7,578 bases of DNA from Schlesneria sp. (lineage in GTDB: Bacteria > Planctomycetota > Planctomycetia > Planctomycetales > Planctomycetaceae), in assembly GCA_025353525.1 (NCBI GenBank), contig JANXOO010001254.1, positions 1 through 7,578 on the forward strand. Direction: 5' to 3'. The position numbers and the translations under genes are program-made. Below are positions 1 through 7,384 of the stretch, piece by piece (the first letter of the stretch is position 1; each line of letters opens with the position of its first letter). Below the pieces are notes generated by a model. That model did no database searches. It saw only the letters and a program-made list of their open reading frames with translations, and was not told the origin of the DNA.

Positions 1-358
1 ATGCCATGCACAATCTCTTCATTCACGGAAACGCAGGTGCAGGCCGGAAAAGGCGTATGCCTCTTTTAGGGAAACATTGAAGCCCGTAAGACATGCCGAT
101 TTGGGTTGGCAGCCCGAAGATCAACGTCGTCATTATAAACGAACAGGGACGGAGTGCTGGCGAGCTGGCGTCGCTTTGCTTGAGTCGCTCCTGGAATACA
201 AGGGCCTCCGGCGCGGGGTCGACGGTTCCGATGGCGGTTGAGAAACAAAAAATTCGGGCAAAGGTGCGGAAGCCGATCGTGGCTTGCCGGGAACAGCCTT
301 TGTCGTTGCAGATAAGCCGGCAGGACCGGTCGGGCATTTCCCCAAAAAGGACTCGCGT
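1..358. other. infB leader; no identifiable gene
   Basis: I find no recognisable protein in this stretch. The gene usually found upstream of infB is nusA, but no frame entering from the left edge reads like a NusA C-terminus. The frame starting at base 2 stays open to a stop at 239-241, but its product is rich in Cys, Trp and Arg and resembles no family I know. A small palindrome followed by a T-run lies at 48-67, and a short ORF at 93-362 overlaps the infB start; both are treated as findings. The best promoter-like pair (TTGGCA at 106-111 and CATTAT at 131-136, 19-nt spacer) is too weak to call. No tRNA-like cloverleaf was seen. Confidence 0.5.
347..351 (+). promoter_or_regulatory. Ribosome binding site deciding the infB start
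   Basis: The sequence AAGGA sits 7 nt before the TTG at 359-361. This good Shine-Dalgarno spacing, together with the protein sequence starting directly at the conserved IF2 N-terminal domain, favours TTG 359 over the in-frame TTG at 284, which has no comparable site upstream. Confidence 0.8.
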
Positions 359-3193
359 TTGAAAATCCGGATCTTCGCTCTTGCCAAAGAGCTTGATATC
401 GATAGCAAGTTATTGATCGATCATTGTGCGAAAGCCGGGATTACGATCAAGAATTCCGCTTTGGCGAGTATTTCGCCGGAAGAGCGGGATCGGGTGATGG
501 ACATCATTCGGTCAGGCAGTACGCACGCCAGCCCCGTTGCGGCACCAGTCGCTTCTGTGGTGTCCGCCACGCGTGAGCCGGTTGTAGAGGTCGCCGTCAA
601 GTCGCGACCCATCAAGTTAATGGGAGCCAAATCTCCCTTAATGGTTCCTCGATCAAGGCAAGTTGACGCCGAGCCGGCACGGCAGGTGGTCGAACCGCCT
701 CGACACGATGCCCAGGACGCAACCGAGCCGGAGAAACACGCGGTTGCTCCGGATGCAGCGGCCAAAATCGAGGCGCCAGACAGCGTTGAGCCGCCCGTGC
801 ATGACCAGCTGCCCGATGTTCCGGACGCAGATCAGGAATTGGTCGCAGATGTACTGGCGACAGGCATTGATGGTGCTCAATCGCCAACGAGTCCGCCCGC
901 TGACGAACGGGGTGTTCCTGCATCGCTGGCGCCGGGTCGGTCCGATTTTGCCGCACCAACAGTTCCCCAGAAATCAATGCGCGTGATGGTCTCTCGAGGT
1001 ACCGCTGAAATTGGCGGAGCCAAGTCGGGAGCACCTCCGATCGTCCGAAAGTCGAAGGCTGCGGGGCCGCAGATAGCGGAAATTCCCCGATACAAAGCGC
1101 CTCCGTCAGCAAAGGTTCCCAGGCCGGAAGAGGCTGCGCCGCAGAGGCCGGTGCAACGGTTTAATGCGGCTGCGCCAACGAAAGAAGCGCCGCTTGGCCC
1201 AATCCTCAGAAAGCGTCCGGAAACGACGACGGCGAAGAAGAAGCCTGGCGACGATGAACCGGAAGATCTGAAGGCGAAGAAACACGTTGGTGGGGCGTCC
1301 CTTCAGGATGCCCGCAATCAGCGCCGTAAAGTGTCGCTGAAAGATATCGACGAAGAAGAAGATCGTGGTGGTCGCGGTTCGCGAGCGCGACCCAAGCCCC
1401 AGCGGCGATCGGGGCCAATTCCGCTTAAGTCGACCGCCGAACTCGAACTCCCTTTGACCGTCAGATCATTGTCGGAAGGAATCGGGCGGCCCGCCAAATC
1501 GATCATGCAGATTCTGTGGCAGCGCGGAGACATGGTTACGATCAATTCGGCGCTGGAGGAAGATGTCGCGATCGAAGTTTGCCTTGAACTGGGCGTCGAT
1601 CTGCATATTCACCATGCAAAGACAATCGAAGATGAAGTCACCGAAGTTGTAACAGGCGAAGATCGACCGGAAGACCTGCAGCAGCGTCCGCCGATCATCA
1701 CCATTCTCGGTCACGTGGATCACGGCAAGACGACATTGGTCGACAAGTTGCGATCCGCTAACGTGGCCGCTTCCGAACACGGCGGGATTACTCAGCACAT
1801 CGCCGCTTACCAGATCGAGCACAATGGTCACAAGCTGACATTTGTTGATACGCCGGGTCACGCTGCCTTCGGCGAAATGCGAGCTCGCGGTGCGCATGTC
1901 ACTGACATCGTCGTGCTGGTTGTGGCTGCAAATGATGGTGTCATGCCGCAGACGATTGAATGTATTTCGCATGCCCGGGCAGCGAACGTTCCGCTGGTCG
2001 TCGCCATGAACAAGGTTGATCTCCCTGATCGAAACGAACAACGCGTGCTGACCGACCTTTCAGCTCAGAACGTGCTGGCGGCCGAATGGGGTGGGGACGT
2101 TGAAGTCGTCAGGACATCTGGCCTGACCGGTCAGGGTCTGACCGAACTGCTCGACACATTGTTGCTGACGGCTGAATTGCACGAATTTCAGGCAAATCCT
2201 GATCGTTCAGCGTCGGGGGCGTGCCTGGAATCGTTCCGCGACGAAGGTCGTGGTCCGCTGGCATGGCTGATTGTGCAGAGGGGAACTCTGCGAGTCGGTG
2301 ACGTCATCCTGTGCGGCGAAGCCTACGGACGCATCCGTGCGATGTATAACGAACGGGACGAAGAACTGGACGAAGCATTGCCTTCGACGCCGGTCAAGGT
2401 CGCGGGTCTGGATATCGTTCCAGGTGCGGGCGAACAGTTCCTGGTTTTGCCTGATGTCGATGCCGCTCGTGAAGCCGCAGAATCCCGACGCCAGAAGGGT
2501 CGGGCATCCGTATTGGCCAATATGGGTGGCAAGCGTACTCTCGAAGACATTCTGAACGCGGCTGCAGAAGGAAGTATTCAGGATCTGGCGGTCATTATCA
2601 AAGCGGATACTCCGGGTTCTCTCGAAGCCCTGCGAAGTGAACTCGGCAAGTTCGAACATCCCGAGGTTCGCGTCAAGATTCTGCACGAAGGCGTCGGCGG
2701 GGTGAACGAGAGCGACGTATATCTGGCGTCGGCATCGAGTGCCGTTATCTTCGCGTTCCATGTGATTGCGGAAGACAGGGCTCAATTGCTCGCTCAGCAG
2801 GAAGGGGTCGAAATCCGGCGCTATAACATCATTTACGAAGTGATGGACCAGATCCGTCACATTCTGGAAGGAATGTTGAAGCCGGAGCAGAGAGAAGTCG
2901 CGACGGGCCGTGCGATCGTCTTGCGAACGTTCAGTATCACCCGGTATGGAACGATCGCGGGCTGTCGGGTTCTGAACGGTTCGATCGAACGATCCGGACG
3001 CATGCACCTGATTCGAGACCAGCGAGTCATCAATACCTATAATATCGCGTCACTCAAACGCGAAAAAGAAGATGTTCGCGATGTTCGTGAAGGGATGGAA
3101 TGCGGGATTCGTCTCGAGAATTTCAACGACATCAAGGAAGGCGATTTGCTGGAAGCGTTCAAGATCGAAGAAGTCAAACGAAAGTTGGAGTAA
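359..3193 (+). CDS. infB: Translation initiation factor IF-2
   Basis: IF2 is the cytoplasmic GTPase that brings initiator fMet-tRNA to the 30S subunit and promotes 50S joining. The 944-residue product is close to E. coli IF2 (890). An IF2_N domain occupies about residues 1-52 and starts [12 protein letters not shown] linker rich in Ala, Pro, Lys and Glu runs to about 360 and includes an Arg/Gly-rich patch at 336-350. A second IF2_N-like domain covers about 364-415. The GTPase domain has G1 GHVDHGKT (451-458), G2 GGITQHI (475-481), G3 DTPGH (497-501) and G4 NKVD (551-554). Its G5 reads TSGLTGQGL, with SGL at 587-589 where SAK is usual. Domain II (RGTLRVGD) and domain III ([13 protein letters not shown]) follow. 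The C-terminal domain, which in IF2 binds fMet-tRNA, ends with GMECGI at 912-917. I chose the TTG start from the AAGGA site and the domain boundary. rbfA follows after 97 nt, a common infB-rbfA order. The gene is intact and its identity is secure. Confidence 0.98.
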   Translation: MKIRIFALAKELDIDSKLLIDHCAKAGITIKNSALASISPEERDRVMDIIRSGSTHASPVAAPVASVVSATREPVVEVAVKSRPIKLMGAKSPLMVPRSRQVDAEPARQVVEPPRHDAQDATEPEKHAVAPDAAAKIEAPDSVEPPVHDQLPDVPDADQELVADVLATGIDGAQSPTSPPADERGVPASLAPGRSDFAAPTVPQKSMRVMVSRGTAEIGGAKSGAPPIVRKSKAAGPQIAEIPRYKAPPSAKVPRPEEAAPQRPVQRFNAAAPTKEAPLGPILRKRPETTTAKKKPGDDEPEDLKAKKHVGGASLQDARNQRRKVSLKDIDEEEDRGGRGSRARPKPQRRSGPIPLKSTAELELPLTVRSLSEGIGRPAKSIMQILWQRGDMVTINSALEEDVAIEVCLELGVDLHIHHAKTIEDEVTEVVTGEDRPEDLQQRPPIITILGHVDHGKTTLVDKLRSANVAASEHGGITQHIAAYQIEHNGHKLTFVDTPGHAAFGEMRARGAHVTDIVVLVVAANDGVMPQTIECISHARAANVPLVVAMNKVDLPDRNEQRVLTDLSAQNVLAAEWGGDVEVVRTSGLTGQGLTELLDTLLLTAELHEFQANPDRSASGACLESFRDEGRGPLAWLIVQRGTLRVGDVILCGEAYGRIRAMYNERDEELDEALPSTPVKVAGLDIVPGAGEQFLVLPDVDAAREAAESRRQKGRASVLANMGGKRTLEDILNAAAEGSIQDLAVIIKADTPGSLEALRSELGKFEHPEVRVKILHEGVGGVNESDVYLASASSAVIFAFHVIAEDRAQLLAQQEGVEIRRYNIIYEVMDQIRHILEGMLKPEQREVATGRAIVLRTFSITRYGTIAGCRVLNGSIERSGRMHLIRDQRVINTYNIASLKREKEDVRDVREGMECGIRLENFNDIKEGDLLEAFKIEEVKRKLE

Positions 3194-3222
3194 CCGTCCG
3201 GATTGGAATTGCAGACAGAATT

Positions 3223-3257
3223 TGTCGCAAACGACCGTCAGCCGGTTGTCCGCGACG
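3223..3257 (+). promoter_or_regulatory. Two-tier stem-loop in the infB-rbfA spacer
   Basis: An outer stem (GTCGC at 3224-3228 with GCGAC at 3252-3256, plus a U-G pair at 3223/3257) encloses a 2x2 internal loop (AA opposite CC). Inside is a 7-bp stem (ACGACCG at 3231-3237 with CGGTTGT at 3243-3249, one G-U pair) with a 5-nt loop. No U-run follows, so it is not a normal intrinsic terminator. It could be an mRNA-processing, stability or translational control element ahead of rbfA, or a chance structure. The pairing is visible; the function is inferred. Confidence 0.4.
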
Positions 3258-3290
3258 CTTGTCGAATGGGTCAGTCAGGTTTGAAGTTTC

Positions 3291-3755
3291 ATGAATACAC
3301 GTCGTATCGCTAAAGCATCGGAAGCCGTTCGGGAAACGGTCAGTATGACGATTCTGGTCGGATTGCGCGATCCGCGCGTGAAGCACGTAACGGTACTTCG
3401 AGCGGAAGTGAGCGGCGATTTGCGGTCGGCGAAGATCTATGTTTCGGTGATGGGCGATGCCAAAGCCCAATCACTGACAATGCACGGTCTGGAATCAGCA
3501 CGGGGATTCATTCAGTCGAAGGTTGCAGAACGGCTGCAAACGAAGAATACACCGGTCCTGAAATTTGTACTCGATCCTGGCGTCAAACTGAGTGCCATCA
3601 CGTCGCAGGCGTTGCGAGACGTAATGCCCGGCGAAGTTCCGGCGGCGACCGACGAGTCAGCAGCAGACAGTCCGGAATTCGAAGAAAATATTGATGAAGT
3701 TGATGATGACGAGTTTGACGATGAAAGCGTTTCGGGAAGTGCCGGGACGCGGTAA
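3291..3755 (+). CDS. rbfA: 30S ribosome-binding factor RbfA with acidic tail
   Basis: RbfA is a small KH-fold protein that binds the immature 30S subunit near the 16S rRNA 5' helix and aids its final maturation, notably in the cold. The 154-residue product shows family hallmarks: an N-terminal helix RRIAKASEAVRE (4-15), the turn GLRDPRVKHVTV (24-35), the signature VSGDLRSAKIYVSV (40-53), then a helix with FIQSKVAERL and the strand PVLKFVLDPGV (88-98). The core ends near residue 110. Residues 129-145 form an extra acidic tail with 12 Asp/Glu in 17 positions. The ATG has only a weak ribosome binding site (TTGAAG at 3281-3286), so translation may depend on the upstream stem-loop or on coupling to infB. 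The next gene begins 47 nt downstream. Confidence 0.96.
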   Translation: MNTRRIAKASEAVRETVSMTILVGLRDPRVKHVTVLRAEVSGDLRSAKIYVSVMGDAKAQSLTMHGLESARGFIQSKVAERLQTKNTPVLKFVLDPGVKLSAITSQALRDVMPGEVPAATDESAADSPEFEENIDEVDDDEFDDESVSGSAGTR

Positions 3756-3802
3756 GCAAAAGTTCGTCACAAGCGGAAATAGAACGGAGTTGAGAGAAGC
3801 CC

Positions 3803-4942
3803 ATGGTTGCAGCGTCACGTGCCAAGGCGTCCGATCGGGCAGCACTTCTTAAGAAGTTGTTTCCAATCATCAAAAAGCATTACAAGTATCAGGTTCCGAA
3901 GGGGAATAAGCCCGTTCTGGAAACGATGCTGTACGCCATCTGTCTCGAAGATTCGACGGTGGAAGAGGCAGATGTCTCGTTCAATCGACTGTTCACTGAA
4001 TTTCCTGATCTGAACGAAGTTCGAGTCAGCACCGTCGGGGAAATCGAAGTTGCGTTCGCCGGGCAAACCGCCTCGGAATGGCGTGCATTTCGGGTGATTT
4101 CGGTATTAAAGTTTATCTTCGACAAATCGTATTCGTTTGAATTCGAAAGCCTTCGCAAGAAAACACTCGATCTTGCGACAAAACAACTGGCCAGGATCAA
4201 GGACCTTCCGACGTTTGTTCGTGACTATACCTTGCACGAAGTGACCGGAGCCCACCTGATTCCAATTGACCCGGCGACCGCACGGTTGCTGATCTGGCTG
4301 GGACTTGCGTTACCAAACCAGACGCAGGAACAAATGGGCGAAATGATGAAGGGGGCGGTTCGCAAGGCAGATGTCGAAGCGTTCGTCTTTACGATGCGGG
4401 GTCTTGCCGCAGACCAGTCGCGGCATGTCGCATTTGATCTGACAAAGTACCCCGCTCCTGAAGGGGGTTATGATACTGATACGGCCGTTGATCGGTTGAA
4501 CGATCTGATCAAAAACGGACCCGGGAAACCGGTAAAACCCGCTCCTGTCAAAAAGCCGGTTGCCATTGTGGCTGAATCTGAATCGAAACCGAAGAAAAGA
4601 GACGCCGAACAGGCCGCAAAAGCCACCGAAATGAAAACCGGTACCGAAAAGAAAAACGAGACAGAGAAGAAAAACGAGACAGAGAAGAAAACCGCTACGG
4701 AAAAGAAAAGTGACGCAGAGAAGAAAACGGTAACAGAGAAGAAGCCTTCGGAAGAGAAAAAGCCGGTCGAGATCAGGAAGTCTGCGGACGTCAAAAAAAC
4801 GCCCGAAACCAGGAAGCTGGCAGATGTCAAAAAGGGTACGGAAACCGGAAAAGCAGTCGGGGCCGGAAAGCCTGCCGAATCGAAAAAGGCGGCCGCCAAG
4901 CAGCCCTCAAAGCAAAAAGCGGCCGTCAGGAAAGGTCGCTGA
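3803..4942 (+). CDS. Endonuclease III-like fold protein (degenerate) with Lys-rich repeat tail
   Basis: I cannot name this 379-residue protein with certainty. Residues 36-170 resemble the HhH-GPD/endonuclease III DNA glycosylase fold. KPVLETMLYAICLEDSTVEEA (two blocks, 36-46 and 47-56) matches the EndoIII stretch PFELLIAVLLSAQATDVSV in pattern, followed by a helix like the NKATAKLY one. LIPIDPATARLL (152-163) matches the segment AVDTHIFRV that carries the catalytic Asp, so D156 would be the equivalent. The glycine hairpin with the catalytic Lys (LPGVGRKTA in E. coli) is replaced by LPTFVRDYT (135-143), and there is one Cys (C47), so no 4Fe-4S cluster. Residues 240-277 are a Lys/Pro linker. 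Residues 278-367 are 15 hexads starting with Lys, then a short basic end. The start ATG has a GAGAG site 6 nt upstream. The gene lies 47 nt after rbfA and 36 nt before the TPR gene, probably in one transcript. A non-catalytic DNA- or RNA-binding role is inferred. Confidence 0.6.
   Translation: MVAASRAKASDRAALLKKLFPIIKKHYKYQVPKGNKPVLETMLYAICLEDSTVEEADVSFNRLFTEFPDLNEVRVSTVGEIEVAFAGQTASEWRAFRVISVLKFIFDKSYSFEFESLRKKTLDLATKQLARIKDLPTFVRDYTLHEVTGAHLIPIDPATARLLIWLGLALPNQTQEQMGEMMKGAVRKADVEAFVFTMRGLAADQSRHVAFDLTKYPAPEGGYDTDTAVDRLNDLIKNGPGKPVKPAPVKKPVAIVAESESKPKKRDAEQAAKATEMKTGTEKKNETEKKNETEKKTATEKKSDAEKKTVTEKKPSEEKKPVEIRKSADVKKTPETRKLADVKKGTETGKAVGAGKPAESKKAAAKQPSKQKAAVRKGR
4634..4903 (+). repeat. 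Tandem 18-bp repeat coding a Lys-initiated hexad
   Basis: Fifteen consecutive 18-bp units encode six-residue blocks that each begin with Lys and mostly end with Lys or Arg, for example KTGTEK, KNETEK, KNETEK, KTATEK, KSDAEK and KTVTEK. Later ones drift: KPVEIR, KSADVK, KTPETR, KLADVK. The DNA copies at 4651-4668 and 4669-4686 are identical, while units after about 4758 keep only the protein pattern. Because each unit is a multiple of three, copy-number change leaves the frame intact. Net charge rises toward the C-terminus. Confidence 0.9.
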
Positions 4943-4965
4943 ATCGAATAACGGACGGAACGATT

Positions 4966-4971
4966 GGGGAG
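4966..4971 (+). promoter_or_regulatory. Ribosome binding site deciding the TPR gene start
   Basis: GGGGAG lies 7 nt before the ATG at 4979-4981. It overlaps the alternative in-frame TTG at 4964-4966, making that start unlikely. The ATG also gives a clean signal peptide. Confidence 0.8.
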
Positions 4972-4978
4972 ATATCGT

Positions 4979-7270
4979 ATGAGTGCTTCGGACAGGAATC
5001 GGGTGTTCGTTCTGGTACTTCTTTTCGTTTCAGCCGTGACTTCGGCTTTTGCTGACGACACACCTGCCAACGATGCCCCTGCAAAATCTGCACTCCCCGA
5101 AAGCGGTTTGAAGTCGGGTTACCGCTCGCAAGACAGCGACGATCTGGCGATGCCAATGAAGCCGGTCGTTCCTCTGTCGGCGGCAGGTCAATCGAGAAAC
5201 GAAGCGTTGTCATGGTTTATGACTGGCCGGTTCCTTGACCCGAATCACCGAAACGAACCGGCGAAATCCCTGAATGCATTTCGTAAAGCAATCCAGCTCG
5301 ATCCCGAAGCGATCGAGATCTATCGGACTCTTGTTCCTCTTGAATTCCAGGCCGATAACATTGCGGCTGCCGTGCGCTATGCCACGAAAGCCGTTCAACT
5401 GGATCCTGATGACTATGGAATCCTGGAATTGCTGGCAAGACAGGCCGCAATCTCGGGACAACTTCCGGAATCGATCAGGCATTTTGAGCGTGCGGTCAAT
5501 TCACCGCGAATGAGCAAGACATCGCCGGAATACGTCTTTCTCAACAAGGATCTGGGTATCCTTTATGCAACGACCGGACAGCGAGAAAAAGCGGCGGACA
5601 GCTTCGAGATTGTTTTCGACGCGTTGAAGACCCCCGAAAAATACGGGATCGACAGCCGTACGCGGAATCGAATGTTGACCAGTCCGGAAACCGCATACGA
5701 GAAAATCGGTCAGGTACTGCTCGATGCAAAGCGATTGAAGATCGCTCTTGAAGCGTTTGAAATGGCCGCCAAATCGGCCAAGCCGGGAGCGGGGGGGAAC
5801 CTGAGTTTCAACCGCGCCAAAATACTTTTCCTGTCAGACAAATCTGACGAGGCATTGGCGGAACTGCAAAAGTATTTCGGAGATCAACGAACGACCAAAG
5901 GGCGCGAACCCTATCAATTGCTCGACGAGATTCTAGCGAAACTCAATCGATCTGATGAACTGATCCATCAACTCGAAAAAATGGCGGACGACGATTCACA
6001 GAATGTCGCACTGCAGTTCTTTTTCGCAGATCGTCTGGCAGATGCCGGTGAACTGGAACGCGCGCGAACGATCTACGATACCATGCTGCAGCGCGGTGGT
6101 GATGTATCGGGTTACGGCGGGTTGGCTCGCATCCTGCGAAAGATGCAAAAGTCGGACGAATTACTGGAAGCTCTGGGCCGAGGCATGGCGCGTGGCGAAG
6201 ACGCGATCGCGACGCTTGAACCCGAACTCAAGGCTCTGTCCGAAGATAAAGCCCTTATGGGAATTTTGCTCGAAACGGGTCGGAAGCGTGCTGCCGAGAA
6301 AACACTGACGTTTGAAGAAGCCTATCTGCTGGCGAAACTTGCCGCCGCACTGAAAGACCCGGATAGCTCGGGGCAATTCTACCGGCTTGCGATTGACTCC
6401 AATCATAATCCGAATCGACCTGCCGTCCTGATTCAGATAGAGATGGCCGAGATGTATATGAAGCTGCGGGCTTACTCGCAGGCCGTCGACACTTACCACG
6501 AGGTTCTGGAATCGAAAATTCTACTCGAGAAGGGCCGGGCGCGATTTTTTTCGTTGCTGGCACAGGCGTTGTCTCATGACAATCGGACCGACGAGGCGGT
6601 AGAGGCAATTTCGGAAGCGATAAAACGCGAAGACGACAATGCAGGCTTTCGCTTTTACGAAGCCTGGATTTATATTCGGGCTCGCAACTGGGACGAATCG
6701 ATCCGGAAGCTCGAACAGGTGATGAAAGACTTTGAGGACGAAAAAGAAGTCGTGCAGCTCAGCCAGTTCAGTCTTTCGAACGTCTACGTTCAAAAGGGGG
6801 AATTGCAAAAGGGAGAAGAAATTCTCGAGAAGATTCTCGAAGTGAATCCCGAGAGTTCTCAGGCAAATAATGATTTGGGTTACTTGTGGGCCGATCAGGG
6901 CAAAAACCTGGAGCGGGCCGAAAAAATGATCCGTAAGGCACTGGCCGCCGAACCCGACAACGGATCTTATCTCGACAGCCTCGGCTGGGTACTTTTCAAA
7001 CTCGGAAAACTTGAAGACGCGATTGAGCCTCTCGAACAATCCGTCGATAAAATCAGTGCCGGAGGCGATGGCACGGTGTGGGATCATCTGGGTGATTTGT
7101 TTCTGAAGATGATGCGAACGGAAAAAGCAGTCGAGGCATGGCAGACCGCGCTGAAGCATCTGGAAGACGAGAAAACCACTGACACTCAATTGCTCGACCG
7201 TATCAAGGACAAACTCCTGCAACACGGTCCGCAAGAACAGCCGAAACCCGCTTCAAAGGGGTCGCCCTGA
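4979..7270 (+). CDS. Exported tetratricopeptide-repeat (TPR) protein
   Basis: The 763-residue product starts with a Sec-type signal peptide: n-region MSASDRNR, a hydrophobic core at 9-24, and a likely cleavage after A25 (AFA before DD). There is no Cys at +1, so it is not a lipoprotein. A Pro/Ala/Asp-rich stretch follows to about residue 70. The rest is helical repeats of TPR type, clearest at 96-142 (LNAFRKAIQLDPEA then AVRYATKAVQLDPDD), 147-175, 191-216, 241-266, 346-371, 485-511, 520-549, 556-584, 596-625, 628-660, 663-690 and 699-728. The block NNDLGYLWADQG...LDSLGWVLFKLGKLEDAIEPL near 630-687 is a pattern shared by many envelope TPR proteins. TPRs bind peptides or scaffold complexes; the partner here is unknown. 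No enzyme motif was seen. The gene lies 36 nt after the EndoIII-like gene, and a possible terminator follows it. Confidence 0.92.
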   Translation: MSASDRNRVFVLVLLFVSAVTSAFADDTPANDAPAKSALPESGLKSGYRSQDSDDLAMPMKPVVPLSAAGQSRNEALSWFMTGRFLDPNHRNEPAKSLNAFRKAIQLDPEAIEIYRTLVPLEFQADNIAAAVRYATKAVQLDPDDYGILELLARQAAISGQLPESIRHFERAVNSPRMSKTSPEYVFLNKDLGILYATTGQREKAADSFEIVFDALKTPEKYGIDSRTRNRMLTSPETAYEKIGQVLLDAKRLKIALEAFEMAAKSAKPGAGGNLSFNRAKILFLSDKSDEALAELQKYFGDQRTTKGREPYQLLDEILAKLNRSDELIHQLEKMADDDSQNVALQFFFADRLADAGELERARTIYDTMLQRGGDVSGYGGLARILRKMQKSDELLEALGRGMARGEDAIATLEPELKALSEDKALMGILLETGRKRAAEKTLTFEEAYLLAKLAAALKDPDSSGQFYRLAIDSNHNPNRPAVLIQIEMAEMYMKLRAYSQAVDTYHEVLESKILLEKGRARFFSLLAQALSHDNRTDEAVEAISEAIKREDDNAGFRFYEAWIYIRARNWDESIRKLEQVMKDFEDEKEVVQLSQFSLSNVYVQKGELQKGEEILEKILEVNPESSQANNDLGYLWADQGKNLERAEKMIRKALAAEPDNGSYLDSLGWVLFKLGKLEDAIEPLEQSVDKISAGGDGTVWDHLGDLFLKMMRTEKAVEAWQTALKHLEDEKTTDTQLLDRIKDKLLQHGPQEQPKPASKGSP

Positions 7271-7309
7271 CGATTTGGAGAGTCAGGAAGAAATGGATTA
7301 CAAGGCGAG

Positions 7310-7330
7310 CCCGGTCCCGTAAGGGCCGGG
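7310..7330 (+). terminator. GNRA-capped hairpin after the TPR gene; possible terminator
   Basis: CCCGG (7310-7314) and CCC (7316-7318) pair with GGG (7323-7325) and CCGGG (7326-7330), with T7315 bulged and a GTAA loop of GNRA type. The stem is eight G-C pairs. It is followed by GTTCTTG rather than a proper T-run, so Rho-independent termination would be inefficient. It lies 39 nt after the TPR stop and 54 nt before yebC, so it may be a weak terminator, an attenuator or an RNA 3' end stabiliser. Confidence 0.4.
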
Positions 7331-7384
7331 GTTCTTGCACCCAGGCATCCGAACGTCATCAACCGGATTCAGTTCACAAAAATC

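Noticed and set aside
106..136. Promoter-like pair TTGGCA and CATTAT before infB
   Set aside because: The spacer is 19 nt and the -10 matches only four of six positions; not distinguishable from chance.
2..241. C-terminus of nusA entering from the left edge
   Set aside because: The open frame gives a Cys/Trp/Arg-rich product with no KH, S1 or acidic-repeat features of NusA; unsupported.
284..358. N-terminal extension of IF2 from the TTG at 284
   Set aside because: The added 25 residues are unlike IF2, there is no ribosome binding site before 284, and AAGGA at 347-351 fits TTG 359.
2207..3007. Minus-strand frame of 266 codons
   Set aside because: It lies wholly within the conserved domains II to C2 of IF2 and its product resembles no family; antisense shadow.
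4468..5070. Minus-strand frame of 200 codons giving a Phe/Ser/Val-rich hydrophobic repetitive product
   Set aside because: It is the reverse complement of the Lys/Glu codon repeat (AAG and GAA read as CTT and TTC), so the open frame follows from the repeat on the + strand and not from its own coding.
6521..7234. Minus-strand frame of 237 codons
   Set aside because: It lies opposite the clear TPR repeats, has no recognisable motif, and is explained by codon bias of the sense gene.
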